Source of the DNA: Thelephora terrestris
Taxonomy: Eukaryota; Basidiomycota; Agaricomycetes; Thelephorales; Thelephoraceae
Assembly (NCBI GenBank): GCA_015956445.1
Contig: WIUZ02000028.1
Coordinates: forward strand, 1-64,000
DNA length: 64,000 nt
Direction: 5' to 3'
The translations under genes and the position numbers were made by a program. A model generated the notes under the pieces. That model had not been told where the DNA came from, did no database searches, and worked only from the letters and a program-made list of their open reading frames with translations. This document shows positions 11,217 to 23,984 of the stretch, one piece after another. Every line of letters begins with the position of its first letter. Within the stretch, counting starts at the first letter, position 1.

Positions 11217-13350
11217 GGTGTTTTTCGCCTCTTTCCCTTCCCAGTCCATCTGTTGATCACCCCGATCGTTTTCTATGCGCGGGTATAATTCCTTCCGTGC
11301 ATGGCTGACTCACGCCATCGTTCGATAGCCACATTCCCGTTCGCAACCCATCCTCCTGACTTCCCAACGCACCCCATCTGCTTTTGAACTCGCTCCACAC
11401 TGCTCGCTTACAGATCCCCGTGTCTCGGTGTAGATAGATCCTGTACCGGGTATGCTCAGCACAGAATCCATTCATTTGTACCTGCCGACTCTGCATTTCA
11501 TCCGGCAGCACCCGGAATCTCCATCCCCAGCTCTGGCCTAAATCGTCATCACCATCCCTTACACTGCGACGACTTGTTGCAGATCGTCCGATTGCGTGGG
11601 AAACAACTGTATAAGTTTATATGCCCTCGCTGAGCCGCCTCCAGCGAGCCGCTCAGCGGCCTACCCCACACATTCCAGGTTCAACCCAGTCCCACCCGTT
11701 CTCCGCTCCTAAGCAGCCAGCCAACCGTGTCGTCGCTGCATCTACTCGTTTTCACGTTCTGCGGTGTGCGTATCCCGCTCTTTTCTCGGCCCTTTCGTGA
11801 GTACCCGTCCAGCGGTCCCCACTTCTCATCGACACACCTATATGCCAGCCGTCTTCCAGCTCCCCGTATCCCTCTCCATCGGTTCTCGTGGCCGAACCAT
11901 CCGTGTGATCGCCTCGAATTCCTAATGTGTGTGGATTCCGTTCCGCACCGCTCTTTCCTTCCGCTTGCGTACATGCGTCCAACTTTCCACCCCTGCCTTT
12001 GTGGTTCACTTATTGGGTTGCTTGTGAGGTGCCAATTCACTACTCTTTCTCGTGCTCTTTCCAGACAACCTTACGTCTATCAACGTCTCATGTTTTTCTG
12101 ACAACCACGCCCCCGCCTCGTCACGCGCCACTCCTTGTCGCATCCCATGAGCACACTTCTTCTAGGCCCTTCCGCAATCTTACTCCGTCTGTGTTGGAAA
12201 TACCCCTATCACATCCTTTGAGTATTTGCTTAGTATCCCCCACCTCTCACTGACATACCTCTGTTACGCGTTACAATTCCCTCGTTTCCCTCTCTGATTC
12301 TCGTGGCCGAACAATCCGTGCATCCGCCTCGATCCCTTCTTCATGTGTGTAGGTACAATTCCTTCCCAATTTCTCCCTCGGCTTGCCGTCCTACTTCCCC
12401 TCATTCCCCGGTTGGGCAATCTACCCTTTGCCTTGTTCGTGTTCCCACCCATCTTCCGGACGATCCAACCCTTCCGGTCAGTTTATTCCTCTTCTGGTTC
12501 ACCCATCGTGTTACTTGCGAGACGCCCATCTAATCTTTCTTGTCGTGTCTTTCGCAGAAGCGTTACGTCCATCAATGTCTCCTTCTCTTCCGATAAGCAC
12601 ATCCCGCCCCGTTCAATCATTGTCGGGTCTCGCGGTGAATATGTCCTCAGGTTCTCTTGCAGCTGAACCCCTCCCGAAAACGCCTTTACCACAGCTTTTG
12701 TGAGTACCTGTTCGACAACTCCCACCTCCCGCCAGCGCCCCATACCCATCTCCTCTGGTTCCCCTGGCCAAACCATCTGTGCGCTCGCCTCGATCTCTCC
12801 TCCATGCGTGTAAGCCCCATTCCTTCCCGCCCTCTCTCTCTCAGCTTGCCATCTTACTTTTTCCTGTTTGATCCGCTTCCGTTCCCCTGGTTGGCAAATC
12901 TACCCCTCGCCTGGTTCGTTTTCCCACTCATCCCCCAGCTGGTCTAATCTTTCCGGTCAGTTTATTCCTCTTCTGGTTCACCCATCGTGTTACTTGCGAG
13001 ACGCCCATCTAATCTTTCTTGTCGTGTCTTTCGCAGAAGCGTTACGTCCATCAATGTCTCCTTCTCTTCCGATAAGCACATCCCGCCCTGTTCAATCATT
13101 GTCGGGTCTCGCGGTGAATATGTTCTCAGGTTCTCTCGCAGCTGAACTCCCCCCCGTCGTCAAAAACGCCTTTACCATAGCTTTCGTGAGTACCTCACTG
13201 ACTCCATTCCAGTCGCTATCCAGCCCCCGTGTCTGTGCCCTCCGATCTTCTCGGCCGTTTCACTCCTTCTCGGGGAACAACCAACTCTCGTTGTCGTTTA
13301 ATAGCTACATCTCATTGTCCGCCGTTTATTCCCGAGCCCTTATGTATGTT
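11217..13350 (+). repeat. Array of diverged ~480-base repeat units
   Basis: A unit recurs with landmarks CGTGAGTACC, then TCTCGTGGCCGAACCATC, then CCGGTCAGTTTATTCC, then CATCGTGTTACTTGCGAGAC and CGTCCATCAATGTCTCC. Starts are near 11,788, 12,219, 12,702 and 13,186. The segment 12,472-12,668 is repeated nearly exactly at 12,951-13,147, a period of 479 bases. All units are C/T-rich on the plus strand. Related units sit on the opposite strand at 27.8-29.1 kb, again next to the 2.2 kb repeat. I see no coding capacity. The GTGAGT strings look like splice donors, but no matching exon chain was found. Confidence 0.75.
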
Positions 13351-14975
13351 TAGCCTACAATCGTTTGTGTAAATACCCCGACAGAACCTCTCTGTCGAAC
13401 TACAACATTCGGAATTTGTATCCCTAACCTATCATCACTGTGCTCAGCGAAGGCTTGTTCCGGATCGTCCGATACTTTTGTGAGAGATGAAAGTACGAGA
13501 GGGCGTCTAGTATTACAAATTTGCCATTCAAGTCTGCAATACCCCTCCAACAGGCTCCCTACCCCTCAACGTTCAACCACAACTTCCTGTAGCCCATCCA
13601 GCACAACCTTTCCAAATCTGATCTAATTTCGTTAGCTCAATCCCCATACGTCTCGCAACAGGGAACTCCAAGCTGGCCACTCATGCCTTATCATCGGCCG
13701 CCCAGGATTAGCCCGATGTCGTCGTCCTGCACATCGACGTTCACCGTCGTGAAATTTCCACCAGAAGATGCAGCTCCCTTGCCCGGTCATCGCCACTATC
13801 GTGCCCTTCCTAGTTATCCCAGGTGTCTTCTCAAGATCTCGACGCTAGCAGGCCTCTTGTTCTCAGTGTCGTCCTCTCTGCTCACGAATCAAGTCTTAGG
13901 TCGTTGGTTCATCTTTCACCACTTCAACCTTAGTTGTATATCTTTTCCCTCGTCCGCAACCTGCCGTTCCTATTGCAAGAACCTTCTCTCACTGCCTCGC
14001 AGCCTTTTTGCAAGTTTTGTGGGGTTTCGCACTTCACGGCACAAGCTCGCTCCCACTCTCCACCTACGCAAAACAGACGTCTCGGCACACACTTTACATT
14101 GAACTCAGGTGAGCAGCACGTCGCGTGCTATCTCTGATCTGCATTGACCGAAACAAACCAACAGTAACAACGCACCGCCCATCCTTCAATCCCCTTCCTG
14201 CTCCCCTCTGCGCCCTGCAACCCATCTTCCAGATCTCACGAAAATGCCGGGGAGTCCAGCCAGTCTCTGGTCCTCTCCCACGACTCACGCCCTCTGCCGT
14301 CTTCCTCACCATCTATCCAGACCTAGCCTATGACAGGCACACCAAATACTAAGTCGCAAGCTCCGTTCGTTGCAGCTTTTTGCATACTTACACGCAAGCC
14401 GTTCATATACCTACTGTTCTAGTTAGATCGTATTATTCACCAGGTGCTCGACGTCACCTTGCGCCTGACTATAAACAACGTTAGCTTGAAGTTCAAAGAC
14501 TTCTCGGTTTCAGCGCGCCTTGTTCCTTCTCTCCCTCGTCTGGAACCTAAACCCACCTTGTTCGACCTGCGTCCCTCCCATCTCGCCACAGTAGAGCCGA
14601 CTACCTCTTGTTTTCCAGCGCACAACGATAATGTGCAAGTCATTTGATACCTCGTCAACTCCAACTCGCCTTTCCTCGAATGTTCACCCCGCCCGCCTTC
14701 CTCCGACCCGCCTCATACTGTATCCCCACGCGCACAAGTCCGTTAATATGGACCATTTCTTGTGTGTGCTGACGCACGCATTCTGAGCGTTGGTCGTCGG
14801 AATCGACCACGCTCGTTTTTCCACTCGGCGCCTAGCAACGACAATGAACTTTACATATAGCCTGTAGAATTATCTTGTTCGTTCGATCCTCCACATTGTT
14901 AGCATGGTTGAACTGTATATTCATTTGTGCGCGTACATGGAGTCAAGGTTTTCGGCCAAGAAATACATACCAAAA
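13351..14975. other. Non-coding stretch downstream of the KDZ gene
   Basis: Still pyrimidine-rich to about 14.6 kb, with no convincing gene. Parts near 13,370-13,480 resemble repeat-array DNA around 11,540 and 28,690 (shared GATCGTCCGAT). The 3' end of the KDZ element should lie here or in the array, but I could not identify a terminal inverted repeat. Confidence 0.4.
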
Positions 14976-17900
14976 TCAGGACATATAGTAGTCGTCGTCG
15001 TATTCGAAACCAATCCCAAGCTTATCGCTAGTCTCTCCCTCGTTGTAGATTTTACAATCGGCATCAAGATCCAGACCAATCTCGTCGTCGCTGTCATCCT
15101 CGTCATCAGAGTCTCCCGGTTGGGCGACGCCATCCTTTTCACGAGGAGTAACCACTCCTGTCGAGGACAGGCCACTTGGCGATAGGCTCTCGTGGACACT
15201 TGAGGAACCTGGTGGGTACCCCACTGCTGGATGAATAATCTCAGCAGTCCAGGTATAGGTTTTCGTCCATGCAGGGTCGAGCCCCAACCCGAGGAGACGG
15301 GGTAGCCACTGACTAACCAGAGAGACTGCGAGCTGGTGATACGTGTCCGCCTGCCTGCGAGCGTAGGCGTCGATCCCGTGTTGAATGTCGGCTGTGACGA
15401 GGCCCAAGCGAGACTCAGCTTTTTCACCCCACCAAGTAGACTTCCACTCGAGGAATGCAATGATCCGGCGCATCTCTTCCTGGAGTAACTCTGACTCCTC
15501 CTTCCAGCGGTCCGCTCTTGCCCTACATGTCATCCACTCATGGCGGACCGTTTCGTTCACTTCCTGCTCGGAAGGATCATGAGACCCTGAAGATCCACTC
15601 CAGATCCAAGACATGGTGTAACGGCCATCTCCGACGCCCTGCTCGTCTAGCTCCTTCCCCGGCCCGCGGTTGTCATTGTCGGTGAGCTCATGATACTCCT
15701 TGCGCCAATCGCCCGTGGGATCCAAAGAAAGGAGTGCGGTGTATGCGAGACGGTAGCGCCGTACCACCCGGTTTACTCGAACTTGGACCCCGGATTCAAC
15801 GGACCTTGACTTCGTCTGAACCTTTTGACCTTCTCCAACCACATTGGATCTGAAATACGTCCTCAGGCTTCGGAGGGTCCGCCTGAGACGCCTCAAGTCC
15901 ACCAAGCCGTCTTGGGCTTGGGCTAGGCGAAGCGTGAGCTCGGTTTCCGCAATACCCTTGTGACATAACAATCGTTCGTCCGGGGAGAGTTGGGAGGGGA
16001 GGGAGAGTGGCCAGAGTTCAGGTTTTGCTTCGTCAAATTCGTACGAATCTTCGGAGGTATGATGGTCTCGTTCGCCGGGTAGGTATCCAGACACCTGTGG
16101 CATATACACAGCCTGGGCGGTCTTCCACAGCTTGACCCGTCGCGCGAGAGCATTCCTTCGCTCCTGAATTTCTGCTTTCTGTGGATCTGTCCGTGGTGTT
16201 TTGGACGCTAGGTGTGTTAGGACTTGCTGTCTACGAGAGTGAGGGGAATGAAATCCTGCACGTCAAGAGAAGTAGGGCTACACGTACTGTTGGTCCTCGA
16301 GTTCGAGACCCATACGTACAAAGGAAAGGGGTGATAGTTGATGGGGGAGCGTATTGTTAGCTGTGGGATCAAGCGCTTCGATCTCTGCGAGTTTTCGCTT
16401 TGCGGAACTGAAGTTCGAAGCTACAAAAACCAGAGTTAGTAACGACAGTGTAATAACGAAGTAGCATGAGCAACGAATATACCTGTCTCAACCACTTTAT
16501 ATGGGTCTGGCTGCAAAGGGTCTACCTCCCACCTACGTTTTATCATCTTCCATTCATGAACCGTCCCATGGGGCCTGTGCTCCTCGAAATCCCTGCAAGC
16601 GTCCTCACTCTTTTTCGCCATGTTGATAGCTTCGCGCAGGTTCCTCAGTAGCAGCGGCCCTGCAGTTGGCTTGTTAGTCGTTGCATAAATTCAATCAACA
16701 TATAGAGATCTACCAAATCCAACAATCTTCCGCCAATTCCATCCACCCCAATGACCATCGAGTGCAGAATGTCGGGCGCCAGCACCCATCTCTCGTGTGG
16801 AAATCGACGCCGGGTTGGTGTGAGCCCATCCCGACTCGATATTCTCCCCATGGGTACGTCCGACGCCCGGGCGGTAGTTAAACGAGTACCGTGTGTGACA
16901 GCTTGATCCATGAGCAGGGAGGTGGAACTTTGGGATGAAGAATTCCAGCGCGAACTTGTCCTCAGGAATATGGAGCTCGTCGGAATAACCCTGAATCCGT
17001 TGGAACAATTTGATGGACCAACGGCACGCGATATCGTAAGAAACCTTGACTTTCTTGATCTTCTCGTCTTTCATGGTGGACAGGAAGATGTAATCCATGT
17101 TGACAAACCTTGTACAAAATGATTAAACACGAAGGTGCACAATTCGTGTACAACATACCTCTCTCCCTTTTGTAAGTCGACAACACCATTTTTACGAATG
17201 AGACCGTGCCGACATACTATGGCACCCACGCCAGAGACGGTGAAATCTTTCGATCGTTTTGAATTTGCATGGTTTACCGCATGGAACTCGGTTCCACACG
17301 TCTCGATCTGTTGAGGAATGAACACGTGAAACAGTGGAACGAGCAAGAATTCCTCACGTCAGCTTCATCGGTATGTCTCTTGAGATGGGCGTTGAACTTT
17401 TCGACATTCACAAAGTATGCCAAGCCAGACCCGAGCTCCGGATCTGTGATCCCCCGCGTCTTTAGCTTGAGTCTGAAGTTTGCATCTATTGCAACAAAAA
17501 GGCTATACAGCCACCTACAACGAAGAATCACTGGGTGTCACGGTACAAGATGGTAAGGAGGGGACATACGCCTTATCGTCAGGTTCGTTCTCCCATTCCG
17601 GAGGTAAATTCCGTCCTGGATGCGGACACGCTGGGCACTCAATCGCCAGAGCCCCGTCACCTAGTTCGTCAATCGTTGCAGAGGTGTGTCCTGCTGCCCC
17701 TCGCTTGATTTCCTTGAGGTGGCGCCACTGTCGGACACACCGCGAGATCTCGTGATATCTGTACTGTTAAATGATATAAGCTACAAAACTCACGTTACAG
17801 ATTGACTGACACACCTTGATCTTTGTATGTCCACGATTGTCGGTCTTTTGCATGATCGCGGTGTAGAAGTCGTACAGGTTTAACTTCCCTTGCATCGATA

Positions 17901-18865
17901 TTTTGTGATATGTATCCAAGAGATCGAAGGTGAAGACGGTCTTCGGCTGAAGAATTGATGCGGGGAACCAACGAACCCTCAGGAACTGGCGGAAAAGGTC
18001 CAGGAACGAGGTATGGGGGCATGTGCAAAACCGAATGCGGACGAAATGGTAACCAGAAAGATCAACGACAAAGATGCGTTTGGTGTCTGTATTCACAGGG
18101 CAGGCGCCGCCAGAATGAGAGAGGTTGATGACCAGCCCGAGGCTTTCGAGGGATACGGTCTCGAAGAAAGCACCATTCCACCGCTTAGGCTGACATCAGC
18201 TCGAGTCACTGGCACGGGTCCCTCACATACCTGTATTTTGTGGAGCGGGAGGTCCCGGTGGAATAAAACCGTGCACGCTGAGCAGCGCAACGTCCCCTCC
18301 AAACAGTCGTAACATCTGAATGTGGCTGGGTGGCGCGAGCAGTCTGGGCATGGTTGGGAACAATTTGACGCGTCACCCAAACCTTCCAGACGTAACAATT
18401 CGTCGAGAAATATCGATCGATGCCGAACCCACTGCTCCATTTTTGTCTGAAATCGCGAATGAGTTTGAGGTGGCGGGAGAAAAATAACGCACTTACACTG
18501 TCATTTTCCTGAACAGTCCTTATGCGCCTCCGCTTTTTGTCTTTTTTCTTGACGGTGTCGGAAGGGGACTCAGCATCTGCCAGCACCCCGGTCTCCTCAA
18601 GGGCATCGACCTCGGCGACATTGACCTCGGTTCTTCCGAGGTTCTTACTCGTCGAGGATTCTTCGGATGGGGGTAGCTGGGAATAATGCTTGAGGGTTCT
18701 CCTACTCGCCTTGATACGTCCCATTTTCTCAGAAGATGAGATGTCCCAGACGCGGACATTCTCCACGGTCTTGTTGTTTGGGTCGAAGTTATATGACTCG
18801 AATGTTGCATTACCTTTCCTTTTCTTGCGAACGGCTTTGGAGCCGCTTCCCTGGCGTTTAAGCAT
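14976..18865 (-). CDS. KDZ (Kyakuja-Dileera-Zisupton) transposase with CxC2 zinc cluster, apparently intact
   Basis: Ten exons give an uninterrupted 1,146-residue frame: 18,865-18,497; 18,446-18,231; 18,189-17,794; 17,763-17,570; 17,514-17,358; 17,307-17,159; 17,108-16,714; 16,659-16,483; 16,420-16,288; 16,230-14,976. The N-terminus is basic (MLKRQGSGSKAVRKKRKG). Residues about 150-190 hold the CxC2-like cysteine cluster (CPDCSRHPATFRCYDC, then CSAC). Fungal KDZ landmarks follow in order: RQWRHLKEIKRG with CPACPHPGRNLPPEWE, WLYSLFVAIDANFRLKLK, FHAVNHANSKRSKDF, DLQKGER, SYDIACRW and GVGRTHGENIESGWA, the last two carrying acidic residues expected at the active site. The C-terminus has LDPTGDWRKEYHELTDND, RGPGKE and SWIW, then an acidic tail. 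No stop, frameshift or missing motif was seen, so the gene may be active or recently so. The encoded enzyme would cut and move a DNA transposon in the nucleus. It sits between the two inverted 2.2 kb repeats. Confidence 0.9.
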
Positions 18866-21661
18866 ACTCTGAAGGACGAGGGACGTCGGGGAGTGCCAGC
18901 AGAGTCAACACGCGCGATTGGCACACGTGTATGGATGGGCGGATTAATAAAAATTGCTCTGCCGGGGATTCGGCAACCCACGAGTGGTCGGACCATTCAG
19001 GGAACATACTTGCGTGGGTTGATGGTGGACTTCAAGCAAATCTTTGATTGTGATCGGACGCATCTCCTCCTACCTGCCCCTCGCACTCAGCAGTATTCTG
19101 CCGTTCCATCCCTCTCTAGTGCCTTTTCCCTGCTGCACGTAGGTATTCTGCAGGTATTACATCAATTGCGCGGGCTCTCTAACAGCCCGGCCGCCCGAAT
19201 CGTCTGTGACCAATTGTGTATCGACAGTACTTCTGAGGTACGTTACTGTCGGTGGTCTCTCACGATCTCACCCCTTACTCTAATCGTCCCTCATTGCCCC
19301 TCCACTCTACTACTATCAACTACTGCGCAAACCTGCCTGACTGGATCTAACCGGACACGTGCACCGACCCATAGTGGTTCCAGGTCCGTCTGGTTTTTAA
19401 GGTGCGTGTATTGTTTAATCGTGACGCGCGAAGGTGCTGACAAGTACGCTCTCGGTATGACCACGAATCTAGCCCAGTTTTATGCGACCCTGATCAACAT
19501 TACATTCGCTCCGATACTTCAAGCCTCGCACCTCGCTCCATGGCGCTCCCCAGTATCCCTCTCTTTCTATTCATCTCACAGTCCGGTCCACCTCGTCCCC
19601 GGTACGAACGCTGTATTTATTCTCAGTACCTAGGGTGTGGCGCCCTTTTCTTCGGCGTTTCTGAAGTAATTTGACATTTCGTGGTCGAACGAATCGCCGT
19701 GATCTTGCGGTATGTATGTTTAGCTTGTGTTCATGACTCCTAGCACACTGTCCGCTCTGTTCACAACTCCTAGCACTGTCCACTGTGTCCTCACATTTTT
19801 TGTAGTCGCTATATCATTCCAAACCCCAGTCTCAACTCCTCCCCCACCCGCACGGTTTCTGCCTTTATTGTGGGGTTTGAGGGATTTTCGGCTCTGAGCG
19901 ACGTCTGACGTCTAGTTTGTGGTTTGAAAACCTCTTGTTATCAGTTTTCATACAGGACTAGCCATATCCCCTTCGTGTATCGCTTCCTCTCGAATGTACA
20001 ACTTTCCGGCTTTCTTACTTTTACGGTTACCTGAACGCGAGCAACGCTGAACAAGCCACCAGTGCTCTGAATCAGTCTTGCGAGGGATCTTTCAATCGAT
20101 TATCGAACGTACAATCAAAGTCTGCAACTCTTCGAAACCGCCCTGGATCTATTTCAACACCATAAGGCGTGCGACTCGATAATCCAAGGATGTGACAAGT
20201 CTGAAGGAAAGCCCCCGCACCGAATGCTGAACGATAGAATACACAATTGATAAGTTACATATCTGACCCCGAGTGATGCACCCTTTCGCTGCATGGTAGA
20301 TTCTGACTCGCGGTCCATCCTCTATCTCACAACCTAGCTTTTGGTCGCTGACGTTGTGAATGAAGCTGGCTCTTGACGGCACCTCCTTAATCGAGACCCT
20401 CGGGATACGGCGAGAGAAGGTATGGGGTTTGTGTGTATGTTGTGATACAATGCATCCCAACGTATTGGACTTGTTCTCTGATTACTCTGTATAGTACACT
20501 CGACGAGACTATTTTACTTTGCTCGCAGAGTAGGATACTGTACTGGATAAATCCACCCACGGTTCCATCAGCGTGAATGTGTTTCCGCCAAACCCTTCCG
20601 ATTTGTGTGAGGAAACGGGGCAGACTAGAAGAGCCCTGGTTAAGGAAGGGGTCGTTCGAGTACTGTACATACTATATAGTACACATATGAGTTACAGGAG
20701 CCACCAACTCAAATATCCATCTTGTTAGATATTCGTTCTGCGCGGTGTGAGTTGGGAGGGTGACGACCTGGTGCACCGCAATCGAATATTGTGCTCGGCT
20801 GACGGTTTCCATAGACCAGGACTCATATCATAGGAATAACTCCATGAAAGTCATATCTCAATCTGCAAGTGCCTCTCGGGAGGTCCAAGGGGCACCTGCA
20901 GCAACGGATGTCCGCAGATGTCTTCCAATTGATATCGCATATCCAGGACTTAATCGATTGATCACCTTTGATAACCTAAACGGATATCTTCCGGATTTCA
21001 AAATCTGTTCGCAATGTACGTTCGCCATGAAGGTATGATCCACACATTTGTAATAGCATGTTTTCTGGAAACTTGAAAAGGCAGGATCCGATCTTTCGAT
21101 TGGTTTTAGGGCTAAGAAACTTATGTGATTTGTTTCTACCGAGGGGAATCTAATGGTTCTATGCAAGTGCACGTTTCCTCACTAACTAGTTATGTGTAAG
21201 AGTGGAGATACCCCTCAGGTAGACTGGGATGCGGGCTTTTCCCTCCTGGGTTTGCGATGAATGCCGCTTTTAACACGCCGATCGACCTTAGATGTGCATG
21301 ATGGGGGAGCAGAGGGAAAATCGTGTATAGGGCGCTATGTAAGGGAGCACGGGAGATCAGAGCATACAAGAAGGCGCAGCAGGTAGTATACGGAGACGGG
21401 CGCAGAACTGTGATAAGCTACGGCGGACGACAAACAGATTTTCAGCAGACATAAGTTGAACGCTACGGAAGGGAACTTCAATTCAGGACCTCAATAGTGC
21501 CAGCAGCAAGACGAGAATTGTAGGCATATTTCGCGCGGTCCCACGAATCAAATTTACGGTGGTTGCTATGTGAGACGCCAGTAACCCACGGTGCAATTTC
21601 TTGCCTGGGCGACATTAACAAGGTGATTGCAAGGAGAAATCAATGAACCAAGCTTACCATG
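18866..21661. other. Stretch without a supportable gene
   Basis: This is the upstream flank of the KDZ gene plus intergenic DNA. Only short frames are present. A small near-palindrome with TACTATATAGTA lies near 20,665-20,685. Nothing else could be assigned. Confidence 0.4.
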
Positions 21662-22437
21662 CTAAAAAGATACCCACATACAACCCTTTGCTGACGACGT
21701 AGTATTCTGAGTAGTCGGCGAGTCCACTGGCCGTTGGAGGAACCCGATAAGGACCGGGAACACCTGTGATGATGTATTAGGGTTTGACATCTGCGGCAAG
21801 GGACGATACGAACCAGGCCGAACAAATTCAGGATGATGGGTATAATCAGGGCGGCCGACAAACCTCCTGCTGGAAATGATGAGAGGGTAGCGGCCATGCA
21901 TGATGGGGGCTTGGGTGTCATCCGGAGTTGGGGTTGGCGCTCTAGTTGGGGTTGGGACCGGAGTCGCAACTGGAGGTGCGGTCGCGTTGGCGTTTGGAAC
22001 AGGCACTCGATTGCTGGAGCAGCGACCGAACGTAGAGGTTGACAACGTTGACGGGGTTACGTCGCTGGTACTGGAGACAGAGGTCGAGGTTGAGACCAAA
22101 ATCGCACCGAAGTCCTCGGTCCACGGCTGTTGGATGGGCTCTGGAAGGGGCAAGTGTCATGGCGGAACACTGAGAAGGATGTGAGGAGGATGTGGGACTT
22201 ACCCGGGTCAATCGCAAGAGCGGTGAAGTTTAAAGAGAGCTCTGGCCCAGCTGTATCCAGCAGCCGATCAGCCCTCGTCAAAAGGGTGTCAATGACATAG
22301 CGAATGTCCCTCAGCTCGGCTTCGGGGAGTTGGATCATGAGGTGGAACGACATGCGAAGGAGGCCGTCGCACATGTCGAAGGCAGAGGTAGGAGAGAGTT
22401 CAATGGAACGTCTGGCATTCCGTTGACGAGGCATCAC
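21662..22437 (-). CDS. Hypothetical protein with Thr/Pro-rich linker
   Basis: I do not recognise this protein. The proposed start is the ATG at 22,437 (MPRQRNARRSIELSP). One intron is visible, from gtaagtcccac after ATTGACCCGG to the acceptor CCTTCCAG before AGCCCATCC, joining IDP to EPIQQPWTEDFG. Exon 1 encodes a short helical-looking domain with FDMCDGLLRMSFHLMIQ and LRDIRYVIDTLLTRADRLLD. Exon 2 is Ser/Thr-rich, then strongly Pro/Thr-rich (ATPVPTPTRAPTPTP), ending in a Tyr/Pro/Gly-rich tail and a stop at 21,662. There is no signal peptide or membrane segment. It lies between the KDZ gene and the large gene at 24-27 kb, inside the region bounded by the inverted repeats. The 3' end could include another intron. 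Confidence 0.5.
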
Positions 22438-23984
22438 GAGGTTCAGAGGTGGAGGGGAAACTGCAGGGGCAAAAGGCAAGCTGGGGTAAAATGTGGTGGG
22501 GGTGGGGAAGAGCTGTCGTTCGAGTCCGGTGGTAGTTAAGCATTTGCAGGGCTGAGCTTTTGGGTACTCGAACATCTTGAAAGGGTTTTTGTGGGAAAGA
22601 AACCCCAGCGTGGAGGTTGCGTGGCTTCGGGCAAGAGCGACGATCTCCCAGAACTAGCCACCCAATCACCACCGATCTGATCCCTGTCCCGACCTCAAAG
22701 AACGAAGAGAGATCTACGCGTCAACGTGTCAAATTTCGACGTTCAACGCCAACAAGCAATTGTCTAGAAGGTGGTCACATCAATTCGGGTTTCCATTCAC
22801 TCACATTCTCGTTCCTCGGACTGCCCAAGAAAGAGGTCTAATTTTGATAAGAAACATTTGCATCAAAATTGGCATGACCACTGCTTGCACGAGCGCGATC
22901 CCCTGCGATAAACCTGGATGGTCCACTACCGTACGCTGCCAACACTCCCGGAATGGAGCGTTGACTCGTACGATACCGGTGAGCACTTGAATTCCCGGGG
23001 AGAATCGTGTTCTCATGCACATGGTCTAAGCCTTTTGTTTACACGCTCAGACCTGATTTTCCGAAATTAGTTGTATGCCGACGTTCCATTCCACCACATC
23101 ACACCGAATAACGTGACCGGTGCCCACCGAGCACTGAGGCATATGTTCGCTCACCTCTTGGATACTCTAGTTGGGCGCGCAGAACGTTGGTATACTCCGA
23201 CCGCCACAACGCAGCATGTCGGTTGAGCTGGTGCCTCCTAGCCGCAATAATAGGCACTCTGGAACATCGCACGTGGGTGGGTAATTAGCCAGAATCTAGC
23301 ATCCGAAGCCAGACTTGCTATCTAGGCGTTCATTATTACAGGATCAGCCGTATTGACCACGATTGGATTCGACTCCGAAAGAGACTACATGCAGGATGCC
23401 GGTCACCGTCGATCGCCACGATAAAGGCATATTGACCAACGCCACGGACGTCGACAGAGCTTGTTGTCTCCCAGGGGTAACGGTCGGCATCCCAAGACTC
23501 TGCCGTTTGGTGTATGGCCCTCCACGTTTGGGCGCGATGGTTGAATCTTTCAAAGAAGGCTACCTACCTGGTACTCGTCCGTACGATTGGCCACGACTAA
23601 ATCAGAAGCCGATCCCACGTGTTGACATTGTCAATTAGCGTGTTGCCCTCCGAGGCTACAGCTCTGAAATCCTAACAGGTATGTCCCTCTCTAGACTTTC
23701 GCAAAGTCAGAAAATCAAACCGGAAGATAAAATATCCAGGTGGCAATTGTTCAGAAAGTTTGCGCCAATTGTTTGTCGAGTTGCCGCACTCGCCTTCCGG
23801 CCTTCGGCGCAACGCTGGAATTTCTCAAGAAAATCTTATTATTTTAATAAATACCTTCCGAATTAACACAGCAGGAGATGTAGTTGAGGGGCGAATATAT
23901 TAAGAGGCTTGTCGGCCTACGTCTGATTACATCCAGTCCCCATACCTTGTCTCAAATCTTTGCTCTTAACATCGTCTCATCCCA
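22438..23984. other. Intergenic stretch
   Basis: This separates the divergent hypothetical gene (minus) from the large plus-strand gene, so promoters of both should lie here. Short frames near 23,340-23,640 on both strands have no recognisable content. Confidence 0.4.

Noticed and set aside
11788-13200. Repeated GTGAGTACC strings as splice donors of a multi-exon gene
   Set aside because: They recur as part of a ~480-base tandem unit, and the frames between them are low-complexity and do not join.
22057-22575. Longer minus-strand frame starting at 22,575 (MFEYPKAQP)
   Set aside because: The upstream part has no conserved look, and a good basic start MPRQRNARR at 22,437 precedes the helical domain, so the shorter model was chosen.
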